A DNA stretch of 64,000 bases from Streptomyces sp. NBC_00250 (lineage in GTDB: Bacteria; Actinomycetota; Actinomycetes; Streptomycetales; Streptomycetaceae), in NCBI RefSeq assembly GCF_036192275.1, contig NZ_CP108088.1, forward strand, positions 5,085,501 to 5,149,500. Direction: 5' to 3'. A program made the translations under genes and the position numbers. Shown one piece after another: positions 16,950 to 25,184 of the stretch. The notes beneath the pieces were generated by a model, which ran no database searches, had not been told where the DNA came from, and worked only from the letters and a program-made list of their open reading frames with translations. Every line of letters begins with the position of its first letter. Positions within the stretch are counted from its first letter, which is position 1.

Positions 16950-17492
16950 ATGGTGGCTCTCGTTCCCACGGAGGCTCACGGCGACGAGCGCGGCGCGCTC
17001 CTCAACTTCGTCGAGGCCCAGCGTGCCGCGATCCGCCGCTCGCTCCTCGGCCTCACCGAGGAGCAGGCGGCGAGTCGCCCCAGTGCCAGCGAGCTCAGCC
17101 TCTCCGGCCTGCTCAAGCACGTCGCCGAGGTCGAGCTGAACTGGCTCCGGCTGGCGCAGCAGCAGCCGAACGAGCGGCAGCGCACCCAGGAGACCTGGGG
17201 CGAGGGCTTCCGGCTCGTGGAGGAGGAGACGATCCCGGAGGTCGTGGAGTTCTGGGCGGGCGTGGCGAAGGAGACCGAGGAGTTCGTCCGCTCGGTGCCG
17301 AGCCTGGACGACACCTTCCCGCTGCCCGAGGCGCCCTGGTTCCCCGTGGACGGACGGGTCTCGATCCGCTGGATGCTGCTCCACCTGGTGCAGGAGGCCG
17401 GTCGGCACGCGGGGCACGCGGATGTCGTCCGCGAGTCCCTGGACGGCAAGACCTCCTTCGAGCTGATCGCGGCGGAGCGGGGCCGGGGCTGA
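16950..17492 (+). CDS. DinB-family protein
   Basis: A 180-residue four-helix DinB/DUF664-type protein. The putative metal ligands are spread as in the family: His in LLKHVAEVELNW and the HxxxxxxxHxxH-like cluster HLVQEAGRHAGHADVVRE. Relatives include mycothiol- and bacillithiol-dependent S-transferases, so a mycothiol-linked detoxification role is possible in an actinomycete (inference). The start is ATG 16950; an upstream open frame exists in another register. A hairpin follows the stop. Confidence 0.85.
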   Translation: MVALVPTEAHGDERGALLNFVEAQRAAIRRSLLGLTEEQAASRPSASELSLSGLLKHVAEVELNWLRLAQQQPNERQRTQETWGEGFRLVEEETIPEVVEFWAGVAKETEEFVRSVPSLDDTFPLPEAPWFPVDGRVSIRWMLLHLVQEAGRHAGHADVVRESLDGKTSFELIAAERGRG

Positions 17493-17505
17493 ACGTGAGC
17501 GGGTC

Positions 17506-17528
17506 GGGGCCGCTCCCCGAGCGGCCCC
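17506..17528 (+). terminator. Hairpin after the DinB gene
   Basis: A 9-bp stem, GGGGCCGCT / AGCGGCCCC, with loop CCCCG, placed 13 bp past the DinB stop codon and before the PadR promoter. Confidence 0.6.
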
Positions 17529-17557
17529 GCGCGCGGGGCCACCGCGCGCGTACTCTG

Positions 17558-17569
17558 GTCAAGATTGAC
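17558..17569. promoter_or_regulatory. PadR-type palindrome 1 (before padR-like gene)
   Basis: GTCAAGATTGAC, a 12-bp palindrome with flanks that continue in the other copies (GGTCAAGATTGACTAG). It lies 15 bp before the PadR gene start and just after a TACTCT hexamer (17551-17556), so binding would block transcription of the regulator gene itself. Confidence 0.6.
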
Positions 17570-17583
17570 TAGGAGGTACGGCG

Positions 17584-18198
17584 ATGTCGGCGATCCGGCT
17601 GCTCGTCCTGGGCGCGGTGAGGCAGCACGGCCGCGCCCACGGTTACCAGGTCCGCAACGACCTGGAGTACTGGGGCGCGCATGAGTGGTCCCATGCCAAG
17701 CCCGGTTCGATCTATCACGCGCTGAAGCAGATGGCGAAGCAGGGACTGCTGCACGCGCACGAGGTCGCGCCGAGCGCGGTGGGCGGCCCGCCGCGCGTGG
17801 AGTACGAGCTGACGGAGCGCGGCACCGAGGAGTACTTCGCGCTGCTGCGCGAGGCGCTGACCACGTACGACCAGAAGATGGACGTCCTGTCGGCGGGCAT
17901 CGGCTTCATCGTGGACCTGCCCCGCGCGGAGGCCGCGGAGCTGCTGCGGCAGCGGGTACGGGCGCTCGACGAGTGGCGGGCCGCCGTCACGGGGTACTAC
18001 ACGCCCGAGGGCGGCCCCGGTCAGCTCGGGCACATCGGCGAGATCATGCACATGTGGGTCCACTCGGCGGACGCCGGCAAGGAGTGGACGCTGGGCCTGA
18101 TCGAGCGGATCGAGGGCGGGGCGTACGTGTTCGCGGGGGAGGGCGATCCCTTCGTGGGCGTCCTCGCCGAGGGGGAGGAGAACCCCTTTGCGAGCTGA
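17584..18198 (+). CDS. PadR-family transcriptional regulator
   Basis: A 204-residue PadR regulator: winged helix at about 1-90 (LLVLGAVRQHGRAHGYQV, HAKPGSIYHALKQMAKQG, wing GGPPRVEYELTERG) and a C-terminal helical dimerisation part. GGAGG lies before ATG 17584. It precedes a drug-type ABC exporter operon. Three near-identical palindromes, one before its own gene and two before the exporter, indicate that it represses both itself and the exporter, as LmrR and other PadR proteins do. The inducer is probably the exported compound. Confidence 0.9.
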   Translation: MSAIRLLVLGAVRQHGRAHGYQVRNDLEYWGAHEWSHAKPGSIYHALKQMAKQGLLHAHEVAPSAVGGPPRVEYELTERGTEEYFALLREALTTYDQKMDVLSAGIGFIVDLPRAEAAELLRQRVRALDEWRAAVTGYYTPEGGPGQLGHIGEIMHMWVHSADAGKEWTLGLIERIEGGAYVFAGEGDPFVGVLAEGEENPFAS

Positions 18199-18222
18199 TC
18201 GGGCGCGCGGGAAGAGCAGTCT

Positions 18223-18240
18223 CTAATCAAGTTTGACTAG
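18223..18240. promoter_or_regulatory. PadR-type palindrome 2, overlapping the exporter -35
   Basis: CTAATCAAGTTTGACTAG contains the palindromic core (A/G)TCAANNTTGAC. Its TTGACT (18233-18238) is a good -35, with TACCTT (18256-18261) 17 bp downstream as -10. Binding would cover the -35 of the exporter promoter. Confidence 0.65.
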
Positions 18241-18280
18241 AAGCCCGGGAGGGCATACCTTCCTCCGTCGGTGGCAACTG

Positions 18281-18292
18281 GTCAAATTTGAC
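18281..18292. promoter_or_regulatory. PadR-type palindrome 3, downstream of the exporter start point
   Basis: GTCAAATTTGAC is a perfect 12-bp palindrome about 13-25 bp after the expected transcription start. Palindromes 2 and 3 are about 55 bp apart centre to centre, roughly five helical turns, allowing cooperative binding on one face. Confidence 0.65.
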
Positions 18293-18317
18293 TACGAGCA
18301 TTTCGGGAGGAATCGAC

Positions 18318-19286
18318 ATGACGGCGACTGGCGACGTGATCCTCGTGGAGGGCGCGCGCAAGCGGTACGGCGAGAAGGACGCCCTGGCCGGCCTCGACCT
18401 CACCGTCCGGCGCGGCACCGTCCACGGCCTGCTCGGGCCCAATGGTGCGGGCAAGACCACGACGGTACGGATCCTGGCCACCCTGCTGCGCCACGACGAG
18501 GGCCTGGTGCGGGTGGCGGGACACGACGTACGGACCGAGGCCCGGGAGGTACGGCGGCGGATCGGGCTGCTCGGGCAGCACGCGGCCCTCGACGAGGAGC
18601 TGGGCGGCCGGCAGAACCTGGAGATGTTCGGCCGGCTTCACCACCTGGGCGCGCGGCGCGCGGGCACGCGGGCCGACGAGCTCCTGGAGCGCTTCGGCCT
18701 CGGCGACACCGGCCGCAAGCCGGTCAAGCAGTTCAGCGGCGGCATGCGGCGGCGGCTCGACCTGGCGGCCTCGCTGATCACGGAGCCCGAGGTCCTCTTC
18801 CTCGACGAGCCGACGACGGGACTCGACCCACGCGGGCGTGGCGAGGTCTGGGAGTCGGTGCGCTCGCTCGTCGGCGGGGGCACCACGGTGCTGCTGACCA
18901 CGCAGTACCTGGAGGAGGCCGACCAGCTCGCCGACCGGATCTCCGTCGTGGACCAGGGGCGGATCGTCGCGGACGGCACATCCGACGAGCTCAAGGCGAA
19001 GGTCGGCGTGGACCGGATCGACGTGGTCGTACGGGACGGGGCACGGCTCGACGAGGCGGCCGGGCTGCTGCCCGCGGCGCGGTCCGAGGTGAGCGTGGAC
19101 GCCGACCGGCGGCGGCTCAGCGCGCCGGTGGCGGACCGGATGGCCTCGCTCACCGAGACCGTGCGGGCGCTGGGCGAGGCGGGGATCGAGGCGGAGGACA
19201 TCGCCCTGCGGCGGCCGACGCTGGACGAGGTCTTCCTGCATCTGACGGACGGGGAGCCGTCCCCGCGGAAGGAGGTGGCGGCATGA
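18318..19286 (+). CDS. Daunorubicin-resistance-type ABC transporter ATPase (DrrA-like)
   Basis: A 322-residue ATPase: Walker [20 protein letters not shown], signature [17 protein letters not shown], Walker [15 protein letters not shown]-loop [12 protein letters not shown]-terminal domain typical of DrrA follows (about residues 225-320). The start is ATG 18318 with GGGAGG at 18305-18310. It partners the membrane protein encoded in the next, overlapping gene. The pair should export a hydrophobic compound and is probably derepressed when the PadR regulator is bound by ligand. No biosynthetic cluster is present, so self-resistance is not implied. Confidence 0.92.
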   Translation: MTATGDVILVEGARKRYGEKDALAGLDLTVRRGTVHGLLGPNGAGKTTTVRILATLLRHDEGLVRVAGHDVRTEAREVRRRIGLLGQHAALDEELGGRQNLEMFGRLHHLGARRAGTRADELLERFGLGDTGRKPVKQFSGGMRRRLDLAASLITEPEVLFLDEPTTGLDPRGRGEVWESVRSLVGGGTTVLLTTQYLEEADQLADRISVVDQGRIVADGTSDELKAKVGVDRIDVVVRDGARLDEAAGLLPAARSEVSVDADRRRLSAPVADRMASLTETVRALGEAGIEAEDIALRRPTLDEVFLHLTDGEPSPRKEVAA

Positions 19287-20047
19287 GCGCCGCGTACGTG
19301 GTGAGCGACTGCTGGACGATGACCCGCCGGGAACTGGCGCACTGGGCGCGGCAGCCGGTGCAGGTCCTGGTCGGGCTCGTGTTCCCGGTGATGATGCTGC
19401 TGATGTTCGGCTATCTGGTCGGCGGCGGGCGGAGCGTCGACGGCGACTACGTCGACTTCCTGGTGCCCGGGATGCTCACGCTGACCATGGTGTTCGGGCT
19501 CGAAGGCACCATGACGGCGGTGACGCAGGACCTGAACAAGGGCGTGATCGACCGGTTCCGGGCGATGCCGATGACCGACGGCGCGGTGCTCGTGGGGCGG
19601 GCGGCCGCCGACATGCTCCAGTCGACGGTGGGGCTGCTCGTGATGGTCGGCGTCGGGTACACGATCGGCTGGCGGGCGAACGGGAGCCTCGCCGGCACCC
19701 TGGGGGCCCTGGGGCTGCTGCTCCTGCTGCGGTTCGCGATGCTGTGGATCGGGATCTTCCTCGCCCTGGTCGCGGGGCGGGCCGAGCTGGTGCAGGCGGT
19801 GCAGATCCTGGTCTGGCCCATCGGCTTCCTCTCCAACGCCTTCGCCTCGCCGGACTCGATGCCGGGCTGGCTCGGCACGTTCGTGGAGTGGAACCCGATG
19901 TCGGCGACCGCGACGGCGGTCCGCGACCTCTTCGGCAATCCGGGCGGCGCGCCCGGGCACATCTGGGCGGCGGTGGTGTGGCCGCTGGTGCTCCTGGCGG
20001 TCTTCTTCCCGCTGGCGGTAAGGAAGTTCGGGCGGCTCGGGAAGTAG
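19283..20047 (+). CDS. ABC-2 type transporter permease (DrrB-like)
   Basis: A 254-residue membrane protein with six predicted helices (for example [34 protein letters not shown] and [18 protein letters not shown]) and the ABC-2 core around [20 protein letters not shown]. Its ATG overlaps the TGA of the ATPase gene as ATGA, giving coupled, stoichiometric translation. It forms the transmembrane channel of the exporter repressed by the PadR protein. Confidence 0.92.
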   Translation: MSAAYVVSDCWTMTRRELAHWARQPVQVLVGLVFPVMMLLMFGYLVGGGRSVDGDYVDFLVPGMLTLTMVFGLEGTMTAVTQDLNKGVIDRFRAMPMTDGAVLVGRAAADMLQSTVGLLVMVGVGYTIGWRANGSLAGTLGALGLLLLLRFAMLWIGIFLALVAGRAELVQAVQILVWPIGFLSNAFASPDSMPGWLGTFVEWNPMSATATAVRDLFGNPGGAPGHIWAAVVWPLVLLAVFFPLAVRKFGRLGK

Positions 20048-20139
20048 CGGCGCGGAGGTGGGAACCCGGAGGCGATGAGCGGTGTATTCAAAGCAGCGGT
20101 TCACCGCGGACCGCCCGAGGGAGGACAGGGGGACGTGCG

Positions 20140-21402
20140 ATGCGCAGGCCCGTGGGAGGAGTGGCCGGCGCCGTCGTGGCGCTGGTGTTGGTGGTGCTGA
20201 GCGGGTGTACGGGGTCGAAGTCGGGTGTGGTGGAAGGTGGTTCGGGGAGCGCGGGGAGCGCGGGGAATGCGGGGAATGCGGGCGCCTCGGCGTCGGTCGG
20301 CAAGGGTCAGGTGGCGACTCCGGATCCAGGACTGTTCGGGGCGCCGCCCGAGATCCCGTCCGCGCCGGGACTGCCCGGCTGGGCGCACAGTCTGGGCTTC
20401 GCGCGGGACGGCAGTGGATTCGCGCTGCTCGCCTCGTGTGTGACCGACCCGGCGGTTCCGGCGAACGGCTTCTGTCGGCAGTACGTGGCCGTGCGGGACG
20501 CCGGGGCGAGGGAATGGGTGCTGCGGAGGTCACCGCTGCCGCAGGTGGCGGGGACGGAGGGCATATCGGCGAACCTGCTGCCCCTCGGCCCCGGCCGGGC
20601 GCTCGTCGAGGAGGGCGCGCGGACCTGGTTCACGAAGGACGGCGGGCGCAACTGGCGGGCGGGCGACCGGCGTACGGTCGGGACGACCCAGGAGATACCC
20701 GCCGGGGCGGTGCTCGACACCGACTGTGCCGTGCCCTCCGAGGCCCTGCCGGACGACTGCGAGCGGCACCGTCTCGTGGTGGTGTCGCCGCAGGACGGGC
20801 GACGCCGGGCGCTGGCCCGGATGCCCTTGCTGGGGGCACATCCACGCCCCCAGGAGCAGCCGGAGCCCGACGGCTCCTGGTGGGTCTCGGGCACGGACCC
20901 GCTGTCGGGGCGGGCGGCGGTCGCCGTCTCCCGGGACGGGGGGCGTGGTTGGACGGTCAGCCGGCTGCCGAGTCCCACCACAAGGCCCGGATGGCACACG
21001 GCGGTGGCGGTGGGCAGGGACGCGGTGTACGCGGCGGAGATGGGGGAGTTGGCGGACGGTGAGCCCGTCAAGAACCCGATGCGGGCACTGCACCGTTCCG
21101 TGGACGGGGGCAGGACCTGGCAGCGGATGTGGACGACGGGGCCGAGCGAGCAGCCTCGCAGCCTGCTCGGCCTGCCGGTCCCGGGCCCCGGTGGCCGGGT
21201 GGAGATCGGCACGGAGCTTTCGGGGTACGAGAGCGGGGACGGCGGCCGTACGTTCGTCCGGCTCGGCGACGGGACGCATCACACCCGGCGCACCCCGCTG
21301 GGCCTGCTGCGTGAGGCGTCGCGCTGCCAGTACGCGCTGACCCTGGACGGGGTGCGCTGGTCGGAGTTCCAGCTGGCCTGCGAGGACCCGGTCGGTGACT
21401 GA
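20140..21402 (+). CDS. Lipoprotein with BNR/Asp-box repeats
   Basis: A 420-residue exported protein. The signal peptide (about 1-25) ends in a lipobox, VVLSGCTG, so Cys is lipidated. A low-complexity Gly/Ser/Ala linker follows, then a beta-propeller-like domain with Asp-box units: DGGRNWRAG, DGGRGWTVS, DGGRTWQRM and DGGRTFVRL. This is the fold of sialidases and photosystem assembly Ycf48-like proteins, but catalytic residues of sialidases are not evident, so an extracytoplasmic binding or structural role is more likely. The start is ATG 20140. It is not obviously linked to the exporter upstream. Confidence 0.75.
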   Translation: MRRPVGGVAGAVVALVLVVLSGCTGSKSGVVEGGSGSAGSAGNAGNAGASASVGKGQVATPDPGLFGAPPEIPSAPGLPGWAHSLGFARDGSGFALLASCVTDPAVPANGFCRQYVAVRDAGAREWVLRRSPLPQVAGTEGISANLLPLGPGRALVEEGARTWFTKDGGRNWRAGDRRTVGTTQEIPAGAVLDTDCAVPSEALPDDCERHRLVVVSPQDGRRRALARMPLLGAHPRPQEQPEPDGSWWVSGTDPLSGRAAVAVSRDGGRGWTVSRLPSPTTRPGWHTAVAVGRDAVYAAEMGELADGEPVKNPMRALHRSVDGGRTWQRMWTTGPSEQPRSLLGLPVPGPGGRVEIGTELSGYESGDGGRTFVRLGDGTHHTRRTPLGLLREASRCQYALTLDGVRWSEFQLACEDPVGD

Positions 21403-21497
21403 CCGGAAGGCTCGCGGCGGTCGCTCCGGGGCATGTACGACCTCGACCCGACCCGACCCGGCCGGGCGCGAACCGGCGGACACGGCCGAGACGGTCC

Positions 21498-22919
21498 CTA
21501 GTGGTGGAAGGAGGTCTCCGCACTCTTGTCGTGGGTGAGCGGATGGGACTGGCGCCGCAGCTCGGGCAGCAGTCGGCCCAGGTCCTCGATGAGGAGCCCG
21601 GCCAGGTCGGCGGAGAAGCCGTTGCGGCAGACCACGCGCAGGACGGACAGGTCCTCGCGGTTCGCGGGGAAGGTGTAGGCGGGGACGAGCCAGCCCCGTT
21701 CGCGGAGCCGGCGGGAGACGTCGAAGACGTCGAAGGAGGTGACGTCGGGGGCGGTGGTGAAGGCGAAGACGGGCAGTTGGTCACCGCGGGTCAGGAGCCG
21801 GAAGTCGCCCATGGCCTCGATCCGTTCGGCGAGGCCGCGGGCGATGTCCCGGGAGGTCTGCTGCACCGCCCGGTAGCCCTCCCGGCCGAGCCTGAGGAAC
21901 GTGTAGTACTGCGCGACGACCTGGGCGCCCGGCCGGGAGAAGTTGAGGGCAAAGGTGGGCATGTCGCCGCCCAGGTAGTTGACGCGGAAGACGAGCTCCT
22001 CGGGGAGTTCGGCGGGCGAGCGCCACAGGGCCCAGCCGACGCCCGGGTAGACCAGTCCGTACTTGTGACCGGAGGTGTTGATGGAGGAGACGCGGGGCAG
22101 CCGGAAGTCCCACACGAGGCCGTCGTCGAGGAAGGGGGCGACCATGGCGCCGGAGGCGCCGTCGACGTGGACGGGGATGTCGAGACCGGTGCGTTCCTGG
22201 AGGGCGTCCAGAGCGGCGCAGATCTCGGCGACGGGTTCGTAGGAGCCGTCGAAGGTCGAGCCGAGGACGGCGACGACGCCGATGGTGTTCTCGTCGCAGA
22301 GCGCTGCGGCGGACTCGGCGTCGAGGTGGAAGCGGTCGCCCTCCATGGGGACGAGCCGGGGCTCGACCTCCCAGAAATTGCAGAACTTGTCCCAGCAGAC
22401 CTGGACGTTGGCGCCCATGACCAGGTTGGGGCGGGCGGTGCCCGGGTAGCGGTCGGCGTTCCGCATGGTCCAGCGGCGCTTGAGGGCCATGCCGGCGAGC
22501 ATGCAGGCCTCGCTGGAGCCGGTGGTGGAACAGCCGACGGCCGTGGCCGGGTCCGGGGCGTTCCACAGGTCGGCGAGCATGGCGACGCAGCGGCGTTCCA
22601 GTTCGGCGGTGCGCGGGTACTCGTCCTTGTCGATCATGTTCTTGTCGCGGCACTCGCCCATCAGGACCCCGGCCTGGGGCTCCATCCAGGTGGTGACGAA
22701 GGTGGCGAGGTTGAGCCGGGAGTTGCCGTCGAGCATCAGCTCGTCGTGGACGAGCTGGTAGGCGTTGGCCGGGGGCAGCGGGCCGTCGGGCATCCGGTGG
22801 CGGGGCGGGGCCTCGGTCATGCCGCCGACCGGGTCGGCGGCACCGAAGAAGGGGTTGAGCGCGAGTCGGCGTTCGGGCTCGGAGGGGGAGGCGGTGGGCC
22901 CCTGGTGGAGCGGCGGCAT
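21498..22919 (-). CDS. gadB: Glutamate decarboxylase
   Basis: A 473-residue PLP enzyme converting glutamate to 4-aminobutyrate with proton uptake. The PLP lysine is K286 in NTSGHKYGLVYPG; HVDGASGAMVAPF and GSSEACMLAGMAL (phosphate binding) are intact, and length is as in E. coli GadA/B (466). The C-terminus ends in SFHH rather than the E. coli KHT. AAGGAG precedes ATG 22919. It lies 61 bp after a ClC-type gene on the same strand; in E. coli a ClC transporter balances charge during decarboxylase-driven acid resistance. No glutamate/GABA antiporter gene is in the window. Confidence 0.92.
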   Translation of the reverse strand: MPPLHQGPTASPSEPERRLALNPFFGAADPVGGMTEAPPRHRMPDGPLPPANAYQLVHDELMLDGNSRLNLATFVTTWMEPQAGVLMGECRDKNMIDKDEYPRTAELERRCVAMLADLWNAPDPATAVGCSTTGSSEACMLAGMALKRRWTMRNADRYPGTARPNLVMGANVQVCWDKFCNFWEVEPRLVPMEGDRFHLDAESAAALCDENTIGVVAVLGSTFDGSYEPVAEICAALDALQERTGLDIPVHVDGASGAMVAPFLDDGLVWDFRLPRVSSINTSGHKYGLVYPGVGWALWRSPAELPEELVFRVNYLGGDMPTFALNFSRPGAQVVAQYYTFLRLGREGYRAVQQTSRDIARGLAERIEAMGDFRLLTRGDQLPVFAFTTAPDVTSFDVFDVSRRLRERGWLVPAYTFPANREDLSVLRVVCRNGFSADLAGLLIEDLGRLLPELRRQSHPLTHDKSAETSFHH

Positions 22920-22980
22920 GGGGGACTCCTTCTGTCGGGTGGGGAGAGCCGGCGGGGTGGTCGTCTCCGAGGGGGCGGGG

Positions 22981-24279
22981 TCAGCGCAGGGAGTCGCCCT
23001 GTTCGTCGAGTTCGAGCTGGGGGCGGCCGGTGACGATCAGCCAGGCGGGGAGGGAGGCGAGACAGAGCAGGCCGAGTACCGCGGGGGAGGGGGCGAGGAC
23101 GGCGCCGGTGAAGAGGCTGATCCAGCCCTGTCGGGTGGTGGCGAGCAGGACGCCGAGGACGGCGGAGGAGACGGCGATCGCCGGATGGACCTCGGGGACG
23201 AGGGCCTGGGCGAGCAGCCCGAAGGCGGCGCCGATGAAGACCGCGGGGAAGATCCGGCCGCCCCGGAAGCCGCAGGAGGCGGCGACGAGGAGGGCGAAGA
23301 GCTTGACGACGGCCAGTCTGGCCAGTTCGCCCGAGGACCAGCTGCCGATCGAGGAGGTGAGTTCCTTGACCTGATCCAGGCCCTTGAAGAGGGTCAGGGG
23401 TCCGCCGAGGGCGCCCAGGAGGCCGAGGACGAGACCGCCGAGGGGCAGCATCAGCATGGGGTGGCGCAGCCGCCGGAAGGCGGCGTGGAAGTAGGGGAAG
23501 AGGTAGCAGGAGGCGAGGCCGAAGAGGGCCGCCGCGGAGGCGATCACCAGGGCGGCGAGGAGGTCGCCCCAGCCGGGGTCGGTGAGCGGCGGGATGTCCA
23601 TGTCGAAGGTGGGGTCGGCGAGCAGCTGGGTGGTCACCGACCCGGCGCCGGCGGCGACGAGCGGGGCGAAGAGCCGCTGCCAGAGGGAGCCGCGCCCCGG
23701 CGTGCCGGCGAGGGCTTCGGAGATGACGAGGGCGGCGGCCACCGGCGTACCGAAGAGGGCGCCGATGGTGGCGGACGAGGCGAGGGCGACCCAGGCGGCG
23801 CCCGGAACGGCGGGCGCGACCTTGCGGCCGAGCCAGTAGGCGAGGGCGATGTTCGACGCGATGATCGGGTTCTCGGGGCCGAGGCTGACTCCGCCGGCGA
23901 GCGCGAGGGCGCTCGCGAGGAGGAGGCCGGGTACGACTCCCGGGGCGAGCGGCGTCCCGCCGAGGCCCATGGACGCCGGGTCGGGGCCGGCGTGTCCGGG
24001 GACCTTCCAGACGACGAGGCCCACCGCGATGCCCGCCGCCGTGAGCATGCTGATGATCCAGAGGGAGGAGTAGCCGCCGATGCCGAGGGCGTCGGGCAGG
24101 TCGTCCCAGAGGACGCCCTCGAACTCATCCGCGAGGGCGCTGATCCCCAGGAGCAGCAGGCTCGCCCCCACCCCGACCAAGAGCGAGGGCAGCACCTGCG
24201 GAAGCAGCACCCGCAGCGAGGCCTCGTCGGCGGAGGATGACGGAGCGGGCTGACCGGGCGAAGCATCATCGGTGGCCAC
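22981..24279 (-). CDS. ClC-family chloride channel / H+/Cl- antiporter-like protein
   Basis: A 432-residue membrane protein with about ten or more hydrophobic helices. ClC landmarks are a GPENP motif (GVSLGPENPIIASNIA, where the glutamate corresponds to the gating glutamate of GREGP) and GGRIFPAVFIGAAFG (the GxFxP anion-site motif). The first GSGIP motif is not recognisable in standard form. The start is taken as GTG 24279, giving MATDDASPG; the frame is open further upstream. It is first gene of an operon with glutamate decarboxylase and divergent from the TipA-like gene. A charge-compensating role in acid resistance is inferred. Confidence 0.85.
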   Translation of the reverse strand: MATDDASPGQPAPSSSADEASLRVLLPQVLPSLLVGVGASLLLLGISALADEFEGVLWDDLPDALGIGGYSSLWIISMLTAAGIAVGLVVWKVPGHAGPDPASMGLGGTPLAPGVVPGLLLASALALAGGVSLGPENPIIASNIALAYWLGRKVAPAVPGAAWVALASSATIGALFGTPVAAALVISEALAGTPGRGSLWQRLFAPLVAAGAGSVTTQLLADPTFDMDIPPLTDPGWGDLLAALVIASAAALFGLASCYLFPYFHAAFRRLRHPMLMLPLGGLVLGLLGALGGPLTLFKGLDQVKELTSSIGSWSSGELARLAVVKLFALLVAASCGFRGGRIFPAVFIGAAFGLLAQALVPEVHPAIAVSSAVLGVLLATTRQGWISLFTGAVLAPSPAVLGLLCLASLPAWLIVTGRPQLELDEQGDSLR

Positions 24280-24337
24280 TGGCCCACCATAAGTGAGCAA
24301 ATGCCGCACAACATCCCGAAATTCGAGTCGAACGGAC

Positions 24338-24368
24338 TTGCACCTCACGTCACGTCAGGCCCGAGGCT
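24338..24368 (+). promoter_or_regulatory. tip-type MerR promoter/operator
   Basis: TTGCAC (24338-24343) is followed by the inverted repeat CCTCACGT...ACGTCAGG (24343-24359) and then, after a long 19-bp spacer, GAGGCT (24363-24368) as a weak -10. MerR regulators activate promoters with such overlong spacers by untwisting DNA. The CTTGCACCTCACGTCACG stretch agrees with the thiostrepton-inducible tipA promoter of S. lividans as I remember it. Confidence 0.65.
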
Positions 24369-24401
24369 GACACGCGTACCGAGAGAAAGGGCGGACGGCC
24401 G

Positions 24402-25163
24402 ATGGGCTACTCCGTGGGACAGGTCTCCGGCTTCGCCGGGGTCACGGTGCGGACCCTGCACCACTACGACGCGATCGGACTGCTCTCCCCGAGCGGCCGC
24501 AGCACGGCGGGCCACCGCCGCTACGACGACGCGGACCTCGACCGGCTCCAGCAGATCCTGTTCTACCGGGAGCTCGGCTTCCCCCTCGAAGAGGTCGCCG
24601 TCCTCCTCGACGACCCGCACGCCGACCCACAGGCGCACCTGCGGCGGCAGCACGCGCTGCTGACCGAGCGGATCGGCGAGCTGAAGAGGATGGCGGCGGC
24701 CGTCGAGCACGCCATGGAGGCGAAGAAGATGGGCATCAACCTCACCCCCGAGGAGAAGTTCGAGGTCTTCGGGGACAAGGACCCCGAGCGGTACGCGGAG
24801 GAGTCCGCCCGCCGCTGGGGCGGCACCCACTCCCACGAACTGGCCCAGGCCAGGGCCGCCGGCTACACGAAGGACGACTGGCAGCGGATGAAGGACGAGG
24901 TGGACGTCTGGGGCGCCGCCTACGCCGACCTCATGGAAGAGGGCCTGACCCCGGAGTCGGAGGAGGCGATGGACCTCGCCGAGGCCCACCGCCGCCACAT
25001 CACCACCTGGTTCTTCGAGTGCCACCCGAAGACCCATGCGGAGCTCGCCGGGATGTACGTCGCCGACGAGAACTTCCACGCCTTCTACGACTCGATCCAC
25101 CCGGGCCTTCCCGAGCACCTCCATGCCGCCGTCCGGGCGAACGCGGCACGCCTGGCGCCCTGA
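24402..25163 (+). CDS. tipA: TipA-type MerR-family regulator (TipAL homologue)
   Basis: A 253-residue TipAL homologue: MerR winged helix (about 1-70, YSVGQVSGFAGVTVRTLHHY), coiled coil to about 108 and TipAS antibiotic-recognition domain (about 110-253). S. lividans TipAL binds thiopeptides covalently and activates its own promoter. An internal start for the short TipAS form is conserved at Met110 (ATG 24729, GGAGG at 24716-24720). Cys207 is kept, but position 214, the thiostrepton-attaching cysteine in S. lividans (numbering from memory), is Glu. Ligand range or chemistry may therefore differ. It is autoregulated through the operator upstream, which could also influence the divergent ClC-Gad operon. 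Confidence 0.9.
   Translation: MGYSVGQVSGFAGVTVRTLHHYDAIGLLSPSGRSTAGHRRYDDADLDRLQQILFYRELGFPLEEVAVLLDDPHADPQAHLRRQHALLTERIGELKRMAAAVEHAMEAKKMGINLTPEEKFEVFGDKDPERYAEESARRWGGTHSHELAQARAAGYTKDDWQRMKDEVDVWGAAYADLMEEGLTPESEEAMDLAEAHRRHITTWFFECHPKTHAELAGMYVADENFHAFYDSIHPGLPEHLHAAVRANAARLAP
24729..25163 (+). other. Internal translation start for a TipAS-like short protein
   Basis: ATG 24729 (codon 110, MGINLTPEEKFEVFGD) has GGAGG 8 bp upstream within the tipA reading frame. In S. lividans the independently translated TipAS is made in large excess over TipAL and sequesters the antibiotic. The same layout here predicts a 144-residue ligand-binding protein. Confidence 0.7.
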
Positions 25164-25184
25164 CCCGAAGGCCCACCGGCCGGC

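Noticed and set aside
13559..16969. 1136-codon open frame on the minus strand
   Set aside because: Only the last 165 codons (HATPase) are real; the rest runs antisense to the XRE and aldehyde dehydrogenase genes.
17584..20047. Biosynthetic gene cluster suggested by the Drr-type exporter
   Set aside because: No polyketide, NRPS, glycosyltransferase or other tailoring genes surround it; it is an isolated regulator-exporter unit.
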